Shown: positions 44,589-53,295, counted from the stretch's first letter. The stretch: 64,000 bases of DNA from Desulfovibrionales bacterium (GCA_028715605.1 JAQURM010000001.1:364001-428000); one strand, 5' to 3'. The notes: generated from the letters alone by a model not told the origin. Numbers and translations: made by a program.

Positions 44589-45392
44589 ATGTTTTATAAA
44601 AAAGGACTAGTTGTTGTATTTGCGGTTCTGGCTATAGGCCTTATGGCAGCGGTTTTGTATTATAACGGTCCTGTTGGTAATGCCATTGCTGCAGAGGCGG
44701 CCCTGTCCAACAGCGATTGTGTGAAGTGCCACCCGCAACAGCCGGAGACTATTGCCTCTAAAGGGGCCAAACACAAGACGGCTATTGGATGTTTGGATTG
44801 CCATACCGAACATCCACCCCAGGGCACGCAGGCTATCCCAAAATGTGCTATGTGCCATGCCGGTAAGCCTCACTATGAATTGCCCGAATGCGCTTCCTGC
44901 CATGCGGATACCCATGCCCCGTTAGATATCAAGATGGGCGAGAAGACCACGCCGGTATGTCTTACCTGCCATCCACAGCAGGGAAATGAGATGGCGGTTT
45001 CTCCAAGCAAACATGCCCAGTTGGATTGCTCAAAGTGTCACCCGGCGCACAGACAGTACCTCGATTGTCTAAAGTGTCACGATCCGCATACCCAAGGCAT
45101 GACCTTTGAGACCTGCAAGGCCTGTCATCCACCGCATAAGCCCCTGGATATCAAATATGGCATGGATACACCCTCAGAGACCTGTGCGGCGTGCCACTAT
45201 GATGCCTATGACAACTTGAAGGCCAACACTACGAAACATCATGATCTATCTTGTGCCTATTGCCATCGCGATAAACACAAGGTGGTTCCGCCCTGCGAGG
45301 CATGTCATGGGAAACCGCACGCATCCGGTATCCATGCGAAATATACGGAATGCGGCAAGTGTCATGGCGCTGCGCATACCCTGATGAAATAG
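44589..45392 (+). CDS. Dodecaheme (12 CxxCH) cytochrome c, membrane-anchored or secreted
   Basis: 267 residues from ATG 44589 (GGAGG 10 bases before); a TTG at 44571 is a frame extension. N-terminal hydrophobic segment (GLVVVFAVLAIGLMAAVLY), either a signal peptide or an anchor. Twelve CxxCH: CVKCH, CLDCH, CAMCH, CASCH, CLTCH, CSKCH, CLKCH, CKACH, CAACH, CAYCH, CEACH, CGKCH. One heme per ~21 residues, each motif mostly followed within a few residues by a His that can be a distal ligand (CHxxH, CHPPH). Family: c7/c3-like wires. Probably shuttles electrons across the periplasm. Close relative of the next gene. Confidence 0.9.
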   Translation: MFYKKGLVVVFAVLAIGLMAAVLYYNGPVGNAIAAEAALSNSDCVKCHPQQPETIASKGAKHKTAIGCLDCHTEHPPQGTQAIPKCAMCHAGKPHYELPECASCHADTHAPLDIKMGEKTTPVCLTCHPQQGNEMAVSPSKHAQLDCSKCHPAHRQYLDCLKCHDPHTQGMTFETCKACHPPHKPLDIKYGMDTPSETCAACHYDAYDNLKANTTKHHDLSCAYCHRDKHKVVPPCEACHGKPHASGIHAKYTECGKCHGAAHTLMK

Positions 45393-45469
45393 GCCGGTTG
45401 GCCTGATACGTAAGCGATAAGGGGCGCCCCAAAGGCGCCTCTCCAAGGTTTAGTTATGAGAGGTGGACA

Positions 45470-46393
45470 ATGAAAAGATTGCTGGTAGCCTTTGGGGGGT
45501 TAGTATTACTGCTTATCGCAGTTATTTGGGGTTGCGCGGAGCAGCGTGTAGTTACGGTGCCGGCCCCGGGTACTGTTGTAGAAGAAGGGGGCATGGCTAT
45601 TATGCCGGCCCCGGCGGAAACGCCAGCGGTAGTGGCAACGCCGGCTAAGGCCAAGGCCAAAATAGTGCCGCTGTATGAGAAGGAGATATCGCCTCTAAAG
45701 ACAGAGCAGTGCGGTCAGTGCCATTTGTATTATTACAATACCATCCGCAATGAAGGCGGCAAGCACCAGATCGATTGCACCAAGTGTCATGAAAAATACC
45801 ACGTGTACCGTCCGGACAAGGTCAAATACGAAGACATTATGCCTAAATGCAACACCTGTCACGGACTGGCTCACGGTGATAAACTGGCTAACTGCGTTGC
45901 TTGCCACGCCAACCCACATGCGCCGACGGGCAAGATGGCCGGTCCGGACATGGATGCCGGATGTTCCACCTGTCACGGCAAGGTAGCCGACGAGCTTAAG
46001 ACCCATAAGAGTAAACATACAGACGTGGCGTGTTCCGACTGCCATACCGTGCACCGTCATATTCCGGTTTGTGCCGATTGTCATACACCGCATACACCGA
46101 CCCAGACCAATGCCGAGTGTTTAAGCTGCCACCCGGTGCACAGGCCACTGGTGATCACGTATCCGCTCGAAACACCACGCGACACCTGTGGGGCATGCCA
46201 TCCCAAGGCCCTGCAGGAACTCCAGAAGAGCCAGACCAAGCACGATCAACTAAGTTGTGCCAAATGCCATCCCAAACATCGGGATATTATCCAGTGCGAG
46301 GCCTGCCATGGCCAGCCGCATAGCCCGACTATGCTTAAGGGCTTCAAAAAATGCGGTGACTGCCATAATACTGCCCACGCTATGCCCAGGTAA
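45470..46393 (+). CDS. Dodecaheme lipoprotein cytochrome c
   Basis: 307 residues. Signal peptide with lipobox AVIWGC, so the mature protein is lipid-anchored at Cys22. A 50-residue Pro/Ala linker (TVPAPGTVVEEGG, PAPAETPAVVATPAKAKAK) precedes twelve CxxCH: CGQCH, CTKCH, CNTCH, CVACH, CSTCH, CSDCH, CADCH, CLSCH, CGACH, CAKCH, CEACH, CGDCH. Heme spacing follows the preceding gene from motif to motif (ETPRDTCGACH vs TPSETCAACH; CEACHGQPH vs CEACHGKPH), so the two are tandem duplicates with different anchoring. It may sit on the outer membrane periplasmic face. 77-base gap to gene 1; terminator after stop. Confidence 0.92.
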   Translation: MKRLLVAFGGLVLLLIAVIWGCAEQRVVTVPAPGTVVEEGGMAIMPAPAETPAVVATPAKAKAKIVPLYEKEISPLKTEQCGQCHLYYYNTIRNEGGKHQIDCTKCHEKYHVYRPDKVKYEDIMPKCNTCHGLAHGDKLANCVACHANPHAPTGKMAGPDMDAGCSTCHGKVADELKTHKSKHTDVACSDCHTVHRHIPVCADCHTPHTPTQTNAECLSCHPVHRPLVITYPLETPRDTCGACHPKALQELQKSQTKHDQLSCAKCHPKHRDIIQCEACHGQPHSPTMLKGFKKCGDCHNTAHAMPR

Positions 46394-46418
46394 GGATAAT
46401 ATCAGGAGATAACACTGG

Positions 46419-46451
46419 AAAGGCGATCATCTATGATCGCCTTTCTTTTTT
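46419..46451 (+). terminator. Intrinsic terminator after dodecaheme pair
   Basis: AAAGGCGATC / GATCGCCTTT stem, 6-base loop, then CTTTTTT. Confidence 0.95.
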
Positions 46452-46783
46452 GCATTCTAGGGATGGAAAATGTCATCCCTTCGCTTCACGGCTTGCGCAG
46501 TGATCCGCCTCCGGCGGGACTCGCAGGTGGGGAAGGGTTGCCCCTTCCAGCCTCTAAAGGGCTGGCTTTCCCCTTCCTGCTCGCCCTCGAAGGGTTCCCC
46601 ACTGCTCCAAGCAAGTTTCGCGAAGGAACAACGGCTTCCATAAAAATGTGGGGAAAGTCCTAAGGCTATAAAATCCTTGACAAGCGGGGGACAGGGATGT
46701 TAATGAATGGACTGCTTTTTAGGTAGTCTTCACAAGATTTCCGTGACTTATGACACCTTAACAACCCTTTGAGATACAATGAC
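46452..46783. repeat. Gap with second copy of the ~150-bp interspersed repeat
   Basis: 46478-46640 is the partner of 33235-33384 in opposite orientation, with a few small indels (e.g. GGCGGGACTCGCAGG vs GGCACTCGCAGGC). The rest (46641-46783) shows no gene. Confidence 0.8.
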
Positions 46784-48154
46784 ATGAAACCGGAAAACAG
46801 CCCGTCAGTACCACCTGAAAAAAAACAACCTGTCTGGAAATCTCTCGCCTCGGTTAACCTCACCATATTTCTACTTATATTTCTCGCGGTAAGCTCTATT
46901 GTCGGGACTCTTATCCCTCAAAATGAGCCTCCCGCTATGTATGTTCAGCGGTATGGGTATGGCACTTACCAGCTTTTGGATTCGTTATCTCTTCTGGACC
47001 TCTATCACTCGGGTTGGTTTAGACTCCTTCTCCTTCTCCTGGCGCTGAACCTTATCGTCTGTACTACGGACAGGCTCCGGCATGTCTGGGATATTGTTTT
47101 CCCAAAAGAAAAGAGGCTTAACGAAAACGCTGTCCTGACCAAGCCAGGGACGAGGGCCTTAAAATATAAAGCGAACCCTTCCGTGGTTAAGGCCGCACTC
47201 TTGCCCATTCTTTCAGGTAATCTGGGCGACCTGAACGAGACTACCACCGGCTCAACAACAATTCTCTGGCGAGAAAAGGGAAGGTTATCCCGTCTCGGCG
47301 TCTATGTTGTGCATCTTAGTGTCGTTATTTTCTATATTGCCGGGATAGCGAGCTCTCTGGGTGGGTTCATGACCAGCATTAATCTGCCGGAAGGGGCGGC
47401 GGTGGAACAGGTGCCCCTGCCTAATACTAACGTAGGCTATAACCTGGGCTTTGCCCTCCGCGTTGACAAGTTTGAGGCCCAGTTTTATCCCACCGGCGAA
47501 CCAAGGGATTACCGCAGCGACATAACCATTATCGAAAACGGGAAGCCGGTTTTGAACGGCAACATCCGGGTCAACCAGCCTCTTACGTACAGAGGTATCA
47601 CTTTTTATCAGGCCTCTTACGGCCGCTTCCCAAAGACGATTGAACTTAATCTGGTTGATAAAACCAGCGGGAAAATCATTCCGCTTTCTGTTCCATTCGG
47701 CCAGGAGGCCATTTTGCCTGATGGGCTGGGCACCCTCCGTTCATTACGGGTTGAACCGAATGTGATGGATATGGGCCCCGCGGTTCAGATGCTGCTGACC
47801 AGCCCTGAGGGAGGACAAACCGACCTTTGGATATTCAAAAACAACCCGGACTTTGGACGGGTCAAGAAATTACCGTACCGGTTTCTTGTAACTGAGGTAA
47901 GGGAAGGTTTCTACACCGGCCTCCAGGTAGCCAAGGAACCGGGCATCCTCTTTGTCTGGGCCGGCAGTATATTAATGGTATTGGGAATTGCCGTGACCTT
48001 TTTCATGTCACACCGTAAGATATGGGCTGTGCTGGAGAAAAAAGGCGAGGGGACAACGGTTACCATCGGCGGCCAGACAAATAAAAACAAACTGGGGTTG
48101 GAAGAAAGGCTTGATAATCTCTACCTGCAACTCCAGAAAGCCGATATAAAATAA
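46784..48154 (+). CDS. resB: ResB/Ccs1-type cytochrome c biogenesis protein
   Basis: 456 residues from ATG 46784 (TTG at 46769 is only an extension). Three N-terminal helices around VNLTIFLLIFLAVSSIVGTLIPQ, SGWFRLLLLLLALNLIV and RLGVYVVHLSVVIFYIAGI, then a ~230-residue periplasmic domain (FALRVDKFEAQFYPTGEPRD, NGNIRVNQPLTYRGITFYQ), then a last helix (GILFVWAGSILMVLGI). With CcsA it forms the system II synthase that attaches heme to CxxCH apocytochromes. HxS/LTYRG motifs are typical of ResB. Next gene ccsA starts 18 bases later; one operon. No clear ribosome site before the ATG. Confidence 0.95.
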   Translation: MKPENSPSVPPEKKQPVWKSLASVNLTIFLLIFLAVSSIVGTLIPQNEPPAMYVQRYGYGTYQLLDSLSLLDLYHSGWFRLLLLLLALNLIVCTTDRLRHVWDIVFPKEKRLNENAVLTKPGTRALKYKANPSVVKAALLPILSGNLGDLNETTTGSTTILWREKGRLSRLGVYVVHLSVVIFYIAGIASSLGGFMTSINLPEGAAVEQVPLPNTNVGYNLGFALRVDKFEAQFYPTGEPRDYRSDITIIENGKPVLNGNIRVNQPLTYRGITFYQASYGRFPKTIELNLVDKTSGKIIPLSVPFGQEAILPDGLGTLRSLRVEPNVMDMGPAVQMLLTSPEGGQTDLWIFKNNPDFGRVKKLPYRFLVTEVREGFYTGLQVAKEPGILFVWAGSILMVLGIAVTFFMSHRKIWAVLEKKGEGTTVTIGGQTNKNKLGLEERLDNLYLQLQKADIK

Positions 48155-48172
48155 AAGGGGAAACGGACCGCC

Positions 48173-48973
48173 ATGCTGAGTTCGAAGATTCTCGCTGTCG
48201 TAACGTTCAGCTATCTTGCGGCAGTGATATTTTATCTGAGCGCCCTGATCTTTAAGACAAAAATCGGCCAGCGGATCGCTTCGGTTGTCACTATAGGCAC
48301 CTTTGTTGCACATACCGCTGCCATTATTTTACGCTGGGTTGAATCCCACAACCTCGGGATCGGCCATGCCCCATTTGCCAATTTTTATGAGTCCCTGGTC
48401 TTCTTTGCCTGGGCAATAATTTTGATCCATTTTATTGCTGAATATAAATATAAACTCGCCCACGCAGGCGTGTTCACGGTACCTTTTGCCTTCCTCGGTC
48501 TGGCCTACGCCTCGTTTTCACCGACTATTTCAAGCCGCATTGAACCGCTTGTCCCGGCCTTGCAGAGCAACTGGCTCATTGCCCATGTCATCACCTGCTT
48601 TATCGGTTATGGCGCATTCGCTGTTTCCTGTGGCCTGAGTATCGCGTACCTGTTTAAAAGATCCGATGACAAAAAAGACCTGGATACCCTTAACTATCGG
48701 GTGATTGTCTTTGGTTTTCTGTTTCTTACCGCCGGCATCGCAACCGGTTCCATCTGGGCACACTCGGCCTGGGGGGCCTACTGGCAATGGGACCCTAAAG
48801 AAACCTGGTCTCTGATTACGTGGTTTGTCTATGCGATCATCCTTCATGTCCGTCTGCGCGGCTGGCATGGCAAAAAGATCGCCCTGCTCTCCATTGGCGG
48901 CTTTCTGTCGGTGCTCTTTACTTATTTTGGCGTCAATTTCCTCCTCTCCGGCCTGCACAGCTATATAAATTAA
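48173..48973 (+). CDS. ccsA: CcsA-type cytochrome c biogenesis protein
   Basis: 266-residue membrane protein, eight likely helices, with the complete WWD motif WGAYWQWDPKETWSLITW and His residues in WVESHNLGIGHAP and FVAHTAA. Partner of the upstream ResB. Distinct from the CcsA at 25.8 kb in the hemA operon, so the two copies probably serve different maturation or HemX-like roles. Translation start 18 bases from the resB stop. Confidence 0.95.
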   Translation: MLSSKILAVVTFSYLAAVIFYLSALIFKTKIGQRIASVVTIGTFVAHTAAIILRWVESHNLGIGHAPFANFYESLVFFAWAIILIHFIAEYKYKLAHAGVFTVPFAFLGLAYASFSPTISSRIEPLVPALQSNWLIAHVITCFIGYGAFAVSCGLSIAYLFKRSDDKKDLDTLNYRVIVFGFLFLTAGIATGSIWAHSAWGAYWQWDPKETWSLITWFVYAIILHVRLRGWHGKKIALLSIGGFLSVLFTYFGVNFLLSGLHSYIN

Positions 48974-49178
48974 ATAGATCTAGTGGAGTAAGTCATTCCA
49001 TCCTATCGCTCCCGCTCCGGGGGCAGACGCCGCCAGGTCGGCCGAGGGCGGAGGACGCCACCTTCCCTTTGAGCCAAAGGCCGATGGGCGAAAATGGCGA
49101 GACAAAAGGTCCTTTATCTGCTACGATAAACAATCATGGAATCCCTCTGGTGTGTGAGCGTTAAGGAGGCACTTGCCC
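48974..49178. other. Gap without gene
   Basis: A few GC-rich words (CGCTCCCGCTCCGGGGGCAG, CGCCAGGTCGGCC) but no repeat family and no promoter recognised; ends in the AAGGAGG ribosome site (49163-49169). Confidence 0.6.
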
Positions 49179-49952
49179 ATGCTTGAGCGACTTGAGATCG
49201 CCAAGTGCTGGCTCCCCCGTTATACCGGAATGCCCATCGATCTTTTCGGCGACTATATTCTTCTGACCAACTTCCGGTACTACCTCACGAACTTTGCCGA
49301 AAAGTTTAAATGCGATATATACGGGGACAACAAGCCGATGCAGGCCGCGACCAACAACAGCGGTCTGACCATAGTCCACTTCGGCATCGGAACGGCCAAC
49401 GTTGCGACCATAACGGATTTGCTCAGCGCCCGCCACCCCAAGGGAGCACTGTTTCTCGGCAAATGCGGAGGGTTGAAGAGATCGACCGAGATTGGCAACT
49501 TCATCCTCCCAATCGCAGCCATAAGGGGCGAAGGCACCAGCAACGACTATTTCCCGCCTGAAGTGCCTGCGCTTCCGTCCTTCAAGCTGCATAAGTTCGT
49601 CTCTGAAAAAATTATGGAGCACGGGCATGAATACCGGACCGGGGTAGTTTACACGACAAATCGTCGCCTGTGGGAACACGACCAGCGTTTCCAAAATCGG
49701 CTTAAGCAAATGACCTGTATAGCCATTGATATGGAGACAGCGACGTTCTTCATCGTGGGCCACTACAACGAGATATCCCGGGGGGCGCTCCTGCTGGTAT
49801 CCGACCTTCCGCTTACACCTGAAGGGGTCAAGACAGAAGAATTGGACGAACGCGTGACCGCGCAATGGTCTGAAATACACCTTCAGATTGGTATTGAGGC
49901 GATGACGGAGATTGGAGAAAAGGGTGAGCAGATCAAACACTTCAGATACTGA
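49179..49952 (+). CDS. AMP nucleosidase-like phosphorylase-fold enzyme
   Basis: 257 residues from ATG 49179 (9 bases after AAGGAGG; a TTG 6 bases earlier is the ORF limit). Short COG0775-type AMP nucleosidase without the regulatory N-terminal domain of E. coli Amn. Core motifs: IVHFGIGTANVATITDLL, FLGKCGGLKRSTEIGNFIL, AIDMETATFFIVGHYN (Glu-x-E region that binds ribose) and LLVSDLPLTPEG. Splits AMP to adenine and ribose-5-phosphate, or a related nucleoside. No neighbour explains its role. Confidence 0.85.
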   Translation: MLERLEIAKCWLPRYTGMPIDLFGDYILLTNFRYYLTNFAEKFKCDIYGDNKPMQAATNNSGLTIVHFGIGTANVATITDLLSARHPKGALFLGKCGGLKRSTEIGNFILPIAAIRGEGTSNDYFPPEVPALPSFKLHKFVSEKIMEHGHEYRTGVVYTTNRRLWEHDQRFQNRLKQMTCIAIDMETATFFIVGHYNEISRGALLLVSDLPLTPEGVKTEELDERVTAQWSEIHLQIGIEAMTEIGEKGEQIKHFRY

Positions 49953-50245
49953 CGTCTCCAGGCAGACGCCTTCTCCACGCCTTGCCTTCAAATAGTTGCC
50001 GCAGCAAATCTCCTTGACCATTCCCTTAATTTTGTGATATTTTTCTTGAAATTTCATAATGATACGTTTCTTAACCCTAGCAGAGGGGCGATGGATAATT
50101 GTCCCATAACCCTCTTATTGTAGATTAGAATGCTGGTTGAACAACTATGCGAACTTCTCCAAGAGGAATCCATGACGCTAGGCGCAAAAGTTACATTTAA
50201 TTTGACATATGCAATAAGGTGGTGGAGGTTAGTGTTTAAGGCATC
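49953..50245. other. Gap without recognisable feature
   Basis: No supported gene, repeat copy, tRNA or promoter. A minus-strand frame (49161-50057) crossing this and the AMP nucleosidase gene is a shadow frame. Confidence 0.6.
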
Positions 50246-50512
50246 ATGACGACGGTGGAAGAATTTGATAGGTGGCTGAGACAGCCTGAAGACAGAGACA
50301 TTGAATTCAAGAAAGCAGAGTATACCTTCAGTAAGGATAAGGGCCTGCCCGACTACTGCGCCGCAATGGCCAATGAAGGAGGCGGGAGGCTGATTCTCGG
50401 TGTAAACAATAACAGGCAGGTTGTCGGCACAAGGGCGTTTGAAGGGACTGGGGTGTACTGTCCACTATTGACAGTACACCCCAAGAATATGCTAGAATCT
50501 GCCCAGATTTAG
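50246..50512 (+). pseudogene. Truncated AlbA_2 (Schlafen-AAA) domain protein
   Basis: The first ~68 residues match the AlbA_2 ATP-binding/regulator N-terminus: TTVEEFDRWLRQPEDRDIEFK, LPDYCAAMANEGGGRLILGV, VVGTRAFEGT. A full protein continues for 300+ residues. Here the match stops at 50448, where a perfect 14-bp inverted repeat begins, and the remaining 20 codons (VYCPLLTVHPKNM...) are read from the inserted element. The gene is therefore broken by insertion and not functional, although a short peptide could still be made. Confidence 0.8.
50449..50483. repeat. 14-bp perfect inverted repeat (REP-like palindrome)
   Basis: TGGGGTGTACTGTC / GACAGTACACCCCA with a 7-base loop. It marks the point where the AlbA_2 gene breaks and is 86 bases before a RAYT-like start, as REP palindromes usually flank RAYT genes. 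Confidence 0.85.
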
Positions 50513-50568
50513 GGCTTAAAACCACCATTTGTGGCTCAAAATGAGGCACCTAAGAAAAGGGAGCTGAG

Positions 50569-50721
50569 ATGCCGAGGGCAAACCGGCACTATGTACGGGA
50601 CGTGCATAGCAAGTGGTCGGTTGCCAAGAAGAAGGAGCGGATGCGCTTCGACAGACTGAGAGTGCTTAGAGTACCGGTTGCGCCCCCGGAACGGCTGCTG
50701 AATGACAGACGGCCAAATTAA
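50569..50721 (+). pseudogene. Decayed REP-associated tyrosine transposase (RAYT) start
   Basis: The 50-codon frame starts MPRANRHYV, the usual RAYT beginning, then loses the family sequence by frameshift: the +1 frame reads a GRA* start of the expected PGxxWHITHRCHxKEF, and the original frame again gives KKKERMRFDR like the KEFLLRF segment. The HUH catalytic part and tyrosine are absent. The upstream bases (GCTAGAATCTGCCC, GGGCTTAAAACC) are typical RAYT leaders by my recollection. Confidence 0.65.
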
Positions 50722-50828
50722 CTGGATTTTCGGCGGAAATTCTGGTAAGAGGTAACCTCCGTCTCCGGGCACGATGATGAGGAAACGGTGAAGATACCCG
50801 ACACGGAAAAACCAAAAAGGAGAAATCA

Positions 50829-51176
50829 ATGGCATCCGAACGCAGGGAAACGCGGCTGAAACAGAAGGCCGAATGGGAAGTGAAGTTGCAGAAGCGTCTG
50901 GCGCTTCTTGCGGAGAAGGGGGCGGACAAGAAAAAGATCGCGCGCGATGCGCTCGTCAAGGGATTGAAGGCAAAGATTAGGGAATCGCAGATTCGTCTGC
51001 GGGCGATCGACGCCACGGAGAAGCGAACGGCGGAGTTGGCCACGATCAAGGCGGAACGTCTGGCAAGGCCCAAGGAAGAGACCCCCAAGGCAAAAAAAGT
51101 CGCCGCGCCGCCCTCCGAAGCCAAGCCCAAGAAGAAAAAGAAGAAGGAAGAGGGCGCAGCGCCTCAGCAGAGTTAG
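50829..51176 (+). CDS. Lysine/alanine-rich coiled-coil small protein
   Basis: 115 residues, no known family. AAAGGAGAAATCA just before the ATG gives a good ribosome site. Residues 1-75 are a heptad-patterned helix (RRETRLKQKAEWEVKLQKRL, KAKIRESQIRLRAIDATEK); the tail 80-115 is Lys/Pro-rich (KPKKKKKKEEGAAP). Strongly basic, so it may bind nucleic acid or ribosomes. It lies 450 bases ahead of the ABC-F gene; codon use is GC-rich as in the following genes. Function unknown. Confidence 0.7.
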   Translation: MASERRETRLKQKAEWEVKLQKRLALLAEKGADKKKIARDALVKGLKAKIRESQIRLRAIDATEKRTAELATIKAERLARPKEETPKAKKVAAPPSEAKPKKKKKKEEGAAPQQS

Positions 51177-51511
51177 CCCGTTGAAAACTATCCGAAACCC
51201 TTGCAGGATTGAAGCCAAAATCCCTCCCAACCTCCCTTTTCCAAAGGGAGGAATTAAGTTCCCCCTTTCGCAAGGGGGGATAAAGGGGGATTTTTAAGCG
51301 CAGCCTGTTGGATAGTTTGTTTTTTCCCAAACAGCTAAAGCGTTACAAAGAGGCAATCGCGAGAACCGGAAGTCTGATTCAAAACTTTCTTACATGGAAA
51401 GCACGTTCGGAACGACCCTTATGTTGCACGGATGGAGAAAGATTATGAAGAGGGTTGCACCGGGGAGGCATGCGGGAAAGGTCCCGGACATGAGCAATCC
51501 ACAATCCGCCG
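51177..51511. repeat. Gap with C/G repeat block
   Basis: 51219-51295 is a C/G-rich repeat (CCTCCCTTTTCCAAAGGGAGG and CCCCCTTTCGCAAGGGGGG). Flanking words TTTAAGCGCAGCCTG and AAACAGCTAAAGCGTTACAA resemble 28690-28735. No gene supported. Confidence 0.8.
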
Positions 51512-51540
51512 TTGACTGAACGCTGTTTTTTGTGTACAAT
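51512..51540 (+). promoter_or_regulatory. Sigma-70 promoter of the ABC-F leader
   Basis: TTGACT (51512-51517), 17-base spacer, TACAAT (51535-51540). Almost the same sequence precedes prfC (54327-54355). Confidence 0.88.
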
Positions 51541-51553
51541 ACGAAACACCAAA

Positions 51554-51578
51554 CGGGCCTGACGGCCCGATTTTTTTT
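51554..51578 (+). terminator. Leader terminator before ABC-F gene
   Basis: CGGGCC / GGCCCG 6-bp GC stem, TGAC loop, A then T8. It lies only ~7-35 bases after the expected transcription start and 49 bases before the coding region, so it acts in the leader and would stop most transcripts unless overcome. Confidence 0.85.
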
Positions 51579-51626
51579 GTTTTACAACCATTTTTTGGGG
51601 AATTCATCAGTTTTAGGAAGGCAAGA

Positions 51627-53255
51627 ATGATCAACGCATCGAATGTCGCCCTCGCCTACGGCAAGAGGGTTATTTTTAAGGACGTCAATATCAAATTTGC
51701 CCCCGGCAACTGTTACGGACTGATCGGCGCCAACGGCGCCGGCAAATCCACTTTTCTCCAGATTCTCGCCGGCGAAATAGAACCGGACAAGGGAGAAATC
51801 ACAGTCGGGGCCGGCGAGCGGATTGCGGTGCTGCGGCAGGACCATTTCGCCTTTGACGAGGAAACGGTCTTCCATACCGTCATCATGGGGCACCGAAGGC
51901 TTTACCAACTGATGGCCGAGCGGGAGGCGCTCTACGCCAAGACCGAACTCTCGGAAGCGGACGGCCTCCGCTGCGGGGAGATCGAGGTCGAATTTGCCGA
52001 GATGAACGGCTATGACATTGAATCCGAGGTGGCGGTGCTGCTCAACGGGCTCGGCATTCATGAGGACCTGCGCCAGAAGAAGATGAAGGAGCTCGATGGC
52101 GGAGACAAAGTGCGAGTGCTGCTCGCGCAGGCCCTGTTCGGGAACCCGGACATCCTTCTGCTTGACGAGCCGACAAACAATCTGGACCAGCAATCCATCA
52201 TCTGGCTGGAGAATTTCCTTTTCCGATTTCAGAACACGACCATTATCGTTTCCCATGACCGCCATTTTCTGAATCAGGTCTGCACCCACATGGCGGATAT
52301 CGACTTCGGCCGCATCCAGGTGTATGTTGGGAACTACGACTTCTGGTACGAGGCCAGCCAGTTGATTCTCAAGCAGAGGCAGAATGAGAACAAAAAGGCT
52401 ACTGCCCGGGCCGACGAGCTCAAGGCGTTCATCCAGCGTTTCAGCTCCAACGCCTCCAAGGCCAAGCAGGCCACCTCGCGGAAAAAACTGCTGGAAAAGC
52501 TCACCATCGAGGACATGCCGGTCTCGTCGCGGAAATACCCCTATGTGGTGTTCAAGCCCGGGCGGCCCTGCGGCGACATCATCCTCGAGATCAAGGACCT
52601 CTGCAAGGAGGTGGACGGGGTCACGGCCTTGCATAATTTAACCCTCACCGTCAACAAGGGGGACAAAATCGCCTTTGTCGGCGACAGCACCTTGGCCAGG
52701 ACGACCCTTTTCCAGATACTGACCGGGGAGATGGCGCCGGACAGCGGCAGCTTCCGCTGGGGCCAGACCATCTCCACCGCCTATTTTCCTAAGGAGAACA
52801 GCGACTACTTCGCCCATGACCTGAACCTGATCGAATGGCTCCGCCAGTTTGCGCCCATCACCGAGGGCGAGAACTTTGTCCGCGGGTTTCTCGGCCGGAT
52901 GCTCTTCTCCGGCGAAGAGGCGCTCAAGCAGGTCGGCGTCCTTTCCGGCGGCGAGCGGGTCCGCTGTATGCTGGCGCGGATGATGCTGGCCGACGCCAAC
53001 ACTCTCATCTTCGATGAGCCGACCAATCACCTGGACCTTGAATCGATCACCGCCCTCAACAACGGCCTCATAGCCTTCCCTGAGGTGGTGCTTTTCGCTT
53101 CCCATGATCACCAGTCCGTCGCCACAGTGGCGAACCGGATCATCGAGATTACCCCGACCGGGATCATCGATCGGATGACAAATTATGACGATTATCTGGA
53201 AGACGCGGAGGTGACGAGGCTCAGAGGTGATCTCTGCCAGGCAATGGCGAGCTGA
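51627..53255 (+). CDS. ABC-F family translation factor (YbiT-like ATPase)
   Basis: 542 residues, two ABC domains. Domain 1: Walker A IGANGAGKST (res ~33-42), degenerate signature ELDGGDKVRV, Walker B ILLLDEPTNN. Domain 2 (from ~310): P-loop reads VGDSTLARTT instead of GxxGxGKT (res ~350-360), so the lysine is replaced by Arg; signature LSGGERVRCM and Walker B LIFDEPTNHLDL are kept. ABC-F proteins act on ribosomes; one functional site may be enough. Linker region has the P-site-tRNA-interaction helices (ENKKATARADELKAF). Promoter-terminator leader precedes it. High GC compared with flanks. Confidence 0.9.
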   Translation: MINASNVALAYGKRVIFKDVNIKFAPGNCYGLIGANGAGKSTFLQILAGEIEPDKGEITVGAGERIAVLRQDHFAFDEETVFHTVIMGHRRLYQLMAEREALYAKTELSEADGLRCGEIEVEFAEMNGYDIESEVAVLLNGLGIHEDLRQKKMKELDGGDKVRVLLAQALFGNPDILLLDEPTNNLDQQSIIWLENFLFRFQNTTIIVSHDRHFLNQVCTHMADIDFGRIQVYVGNYDFWYEASQLILKQRQNENKKATARADELKAFIQRFSSNASKAKQATSRKKLLEKLTIEDMPVSSRKYPYVVFKPGRPCGDIILEIKDLCKEVDGVTALHNLTLTVNKGDKIAFVGDSTLARTTLFQILTGEMAPDSGSFRWGQTISTAYFPKENSDYFAHDLNLIEWLRQFAPITEGENFVRGFLGRMLFSGEEALKQVGVLSGGERVRCMLARMMLADANTLIFDEPTNHLDLESITALNNGLIAFPEVVLFASHDHQSVATVANRIIEITPTGIIDRMTNYDDYLEDAEVTRLRGDLCQAMAS

Positions 53256-53295
53256 AGCCCCTACAGAAATATCCAATCACCCGGGAGAATAAGCA

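Noticed and set aside
45419-45445. GGGGCGCC/GGCGCCTC hairpin between dodecaheme genes as terminator
   Set aside because: No T-run follows and the genes look co-transcribed.
49161-50057. 298-codon minus-strand frame
   Set aside because: It lies opposite to the AMP nucleosidase gene, which has family motifs and a ribosome site; the frame has no recognisable motif.
51582-52634. 350-codon minus-strand frame
   Set aside because: Opposite to the ABC-F gene with clear ATPase motifs; no motif of its own.
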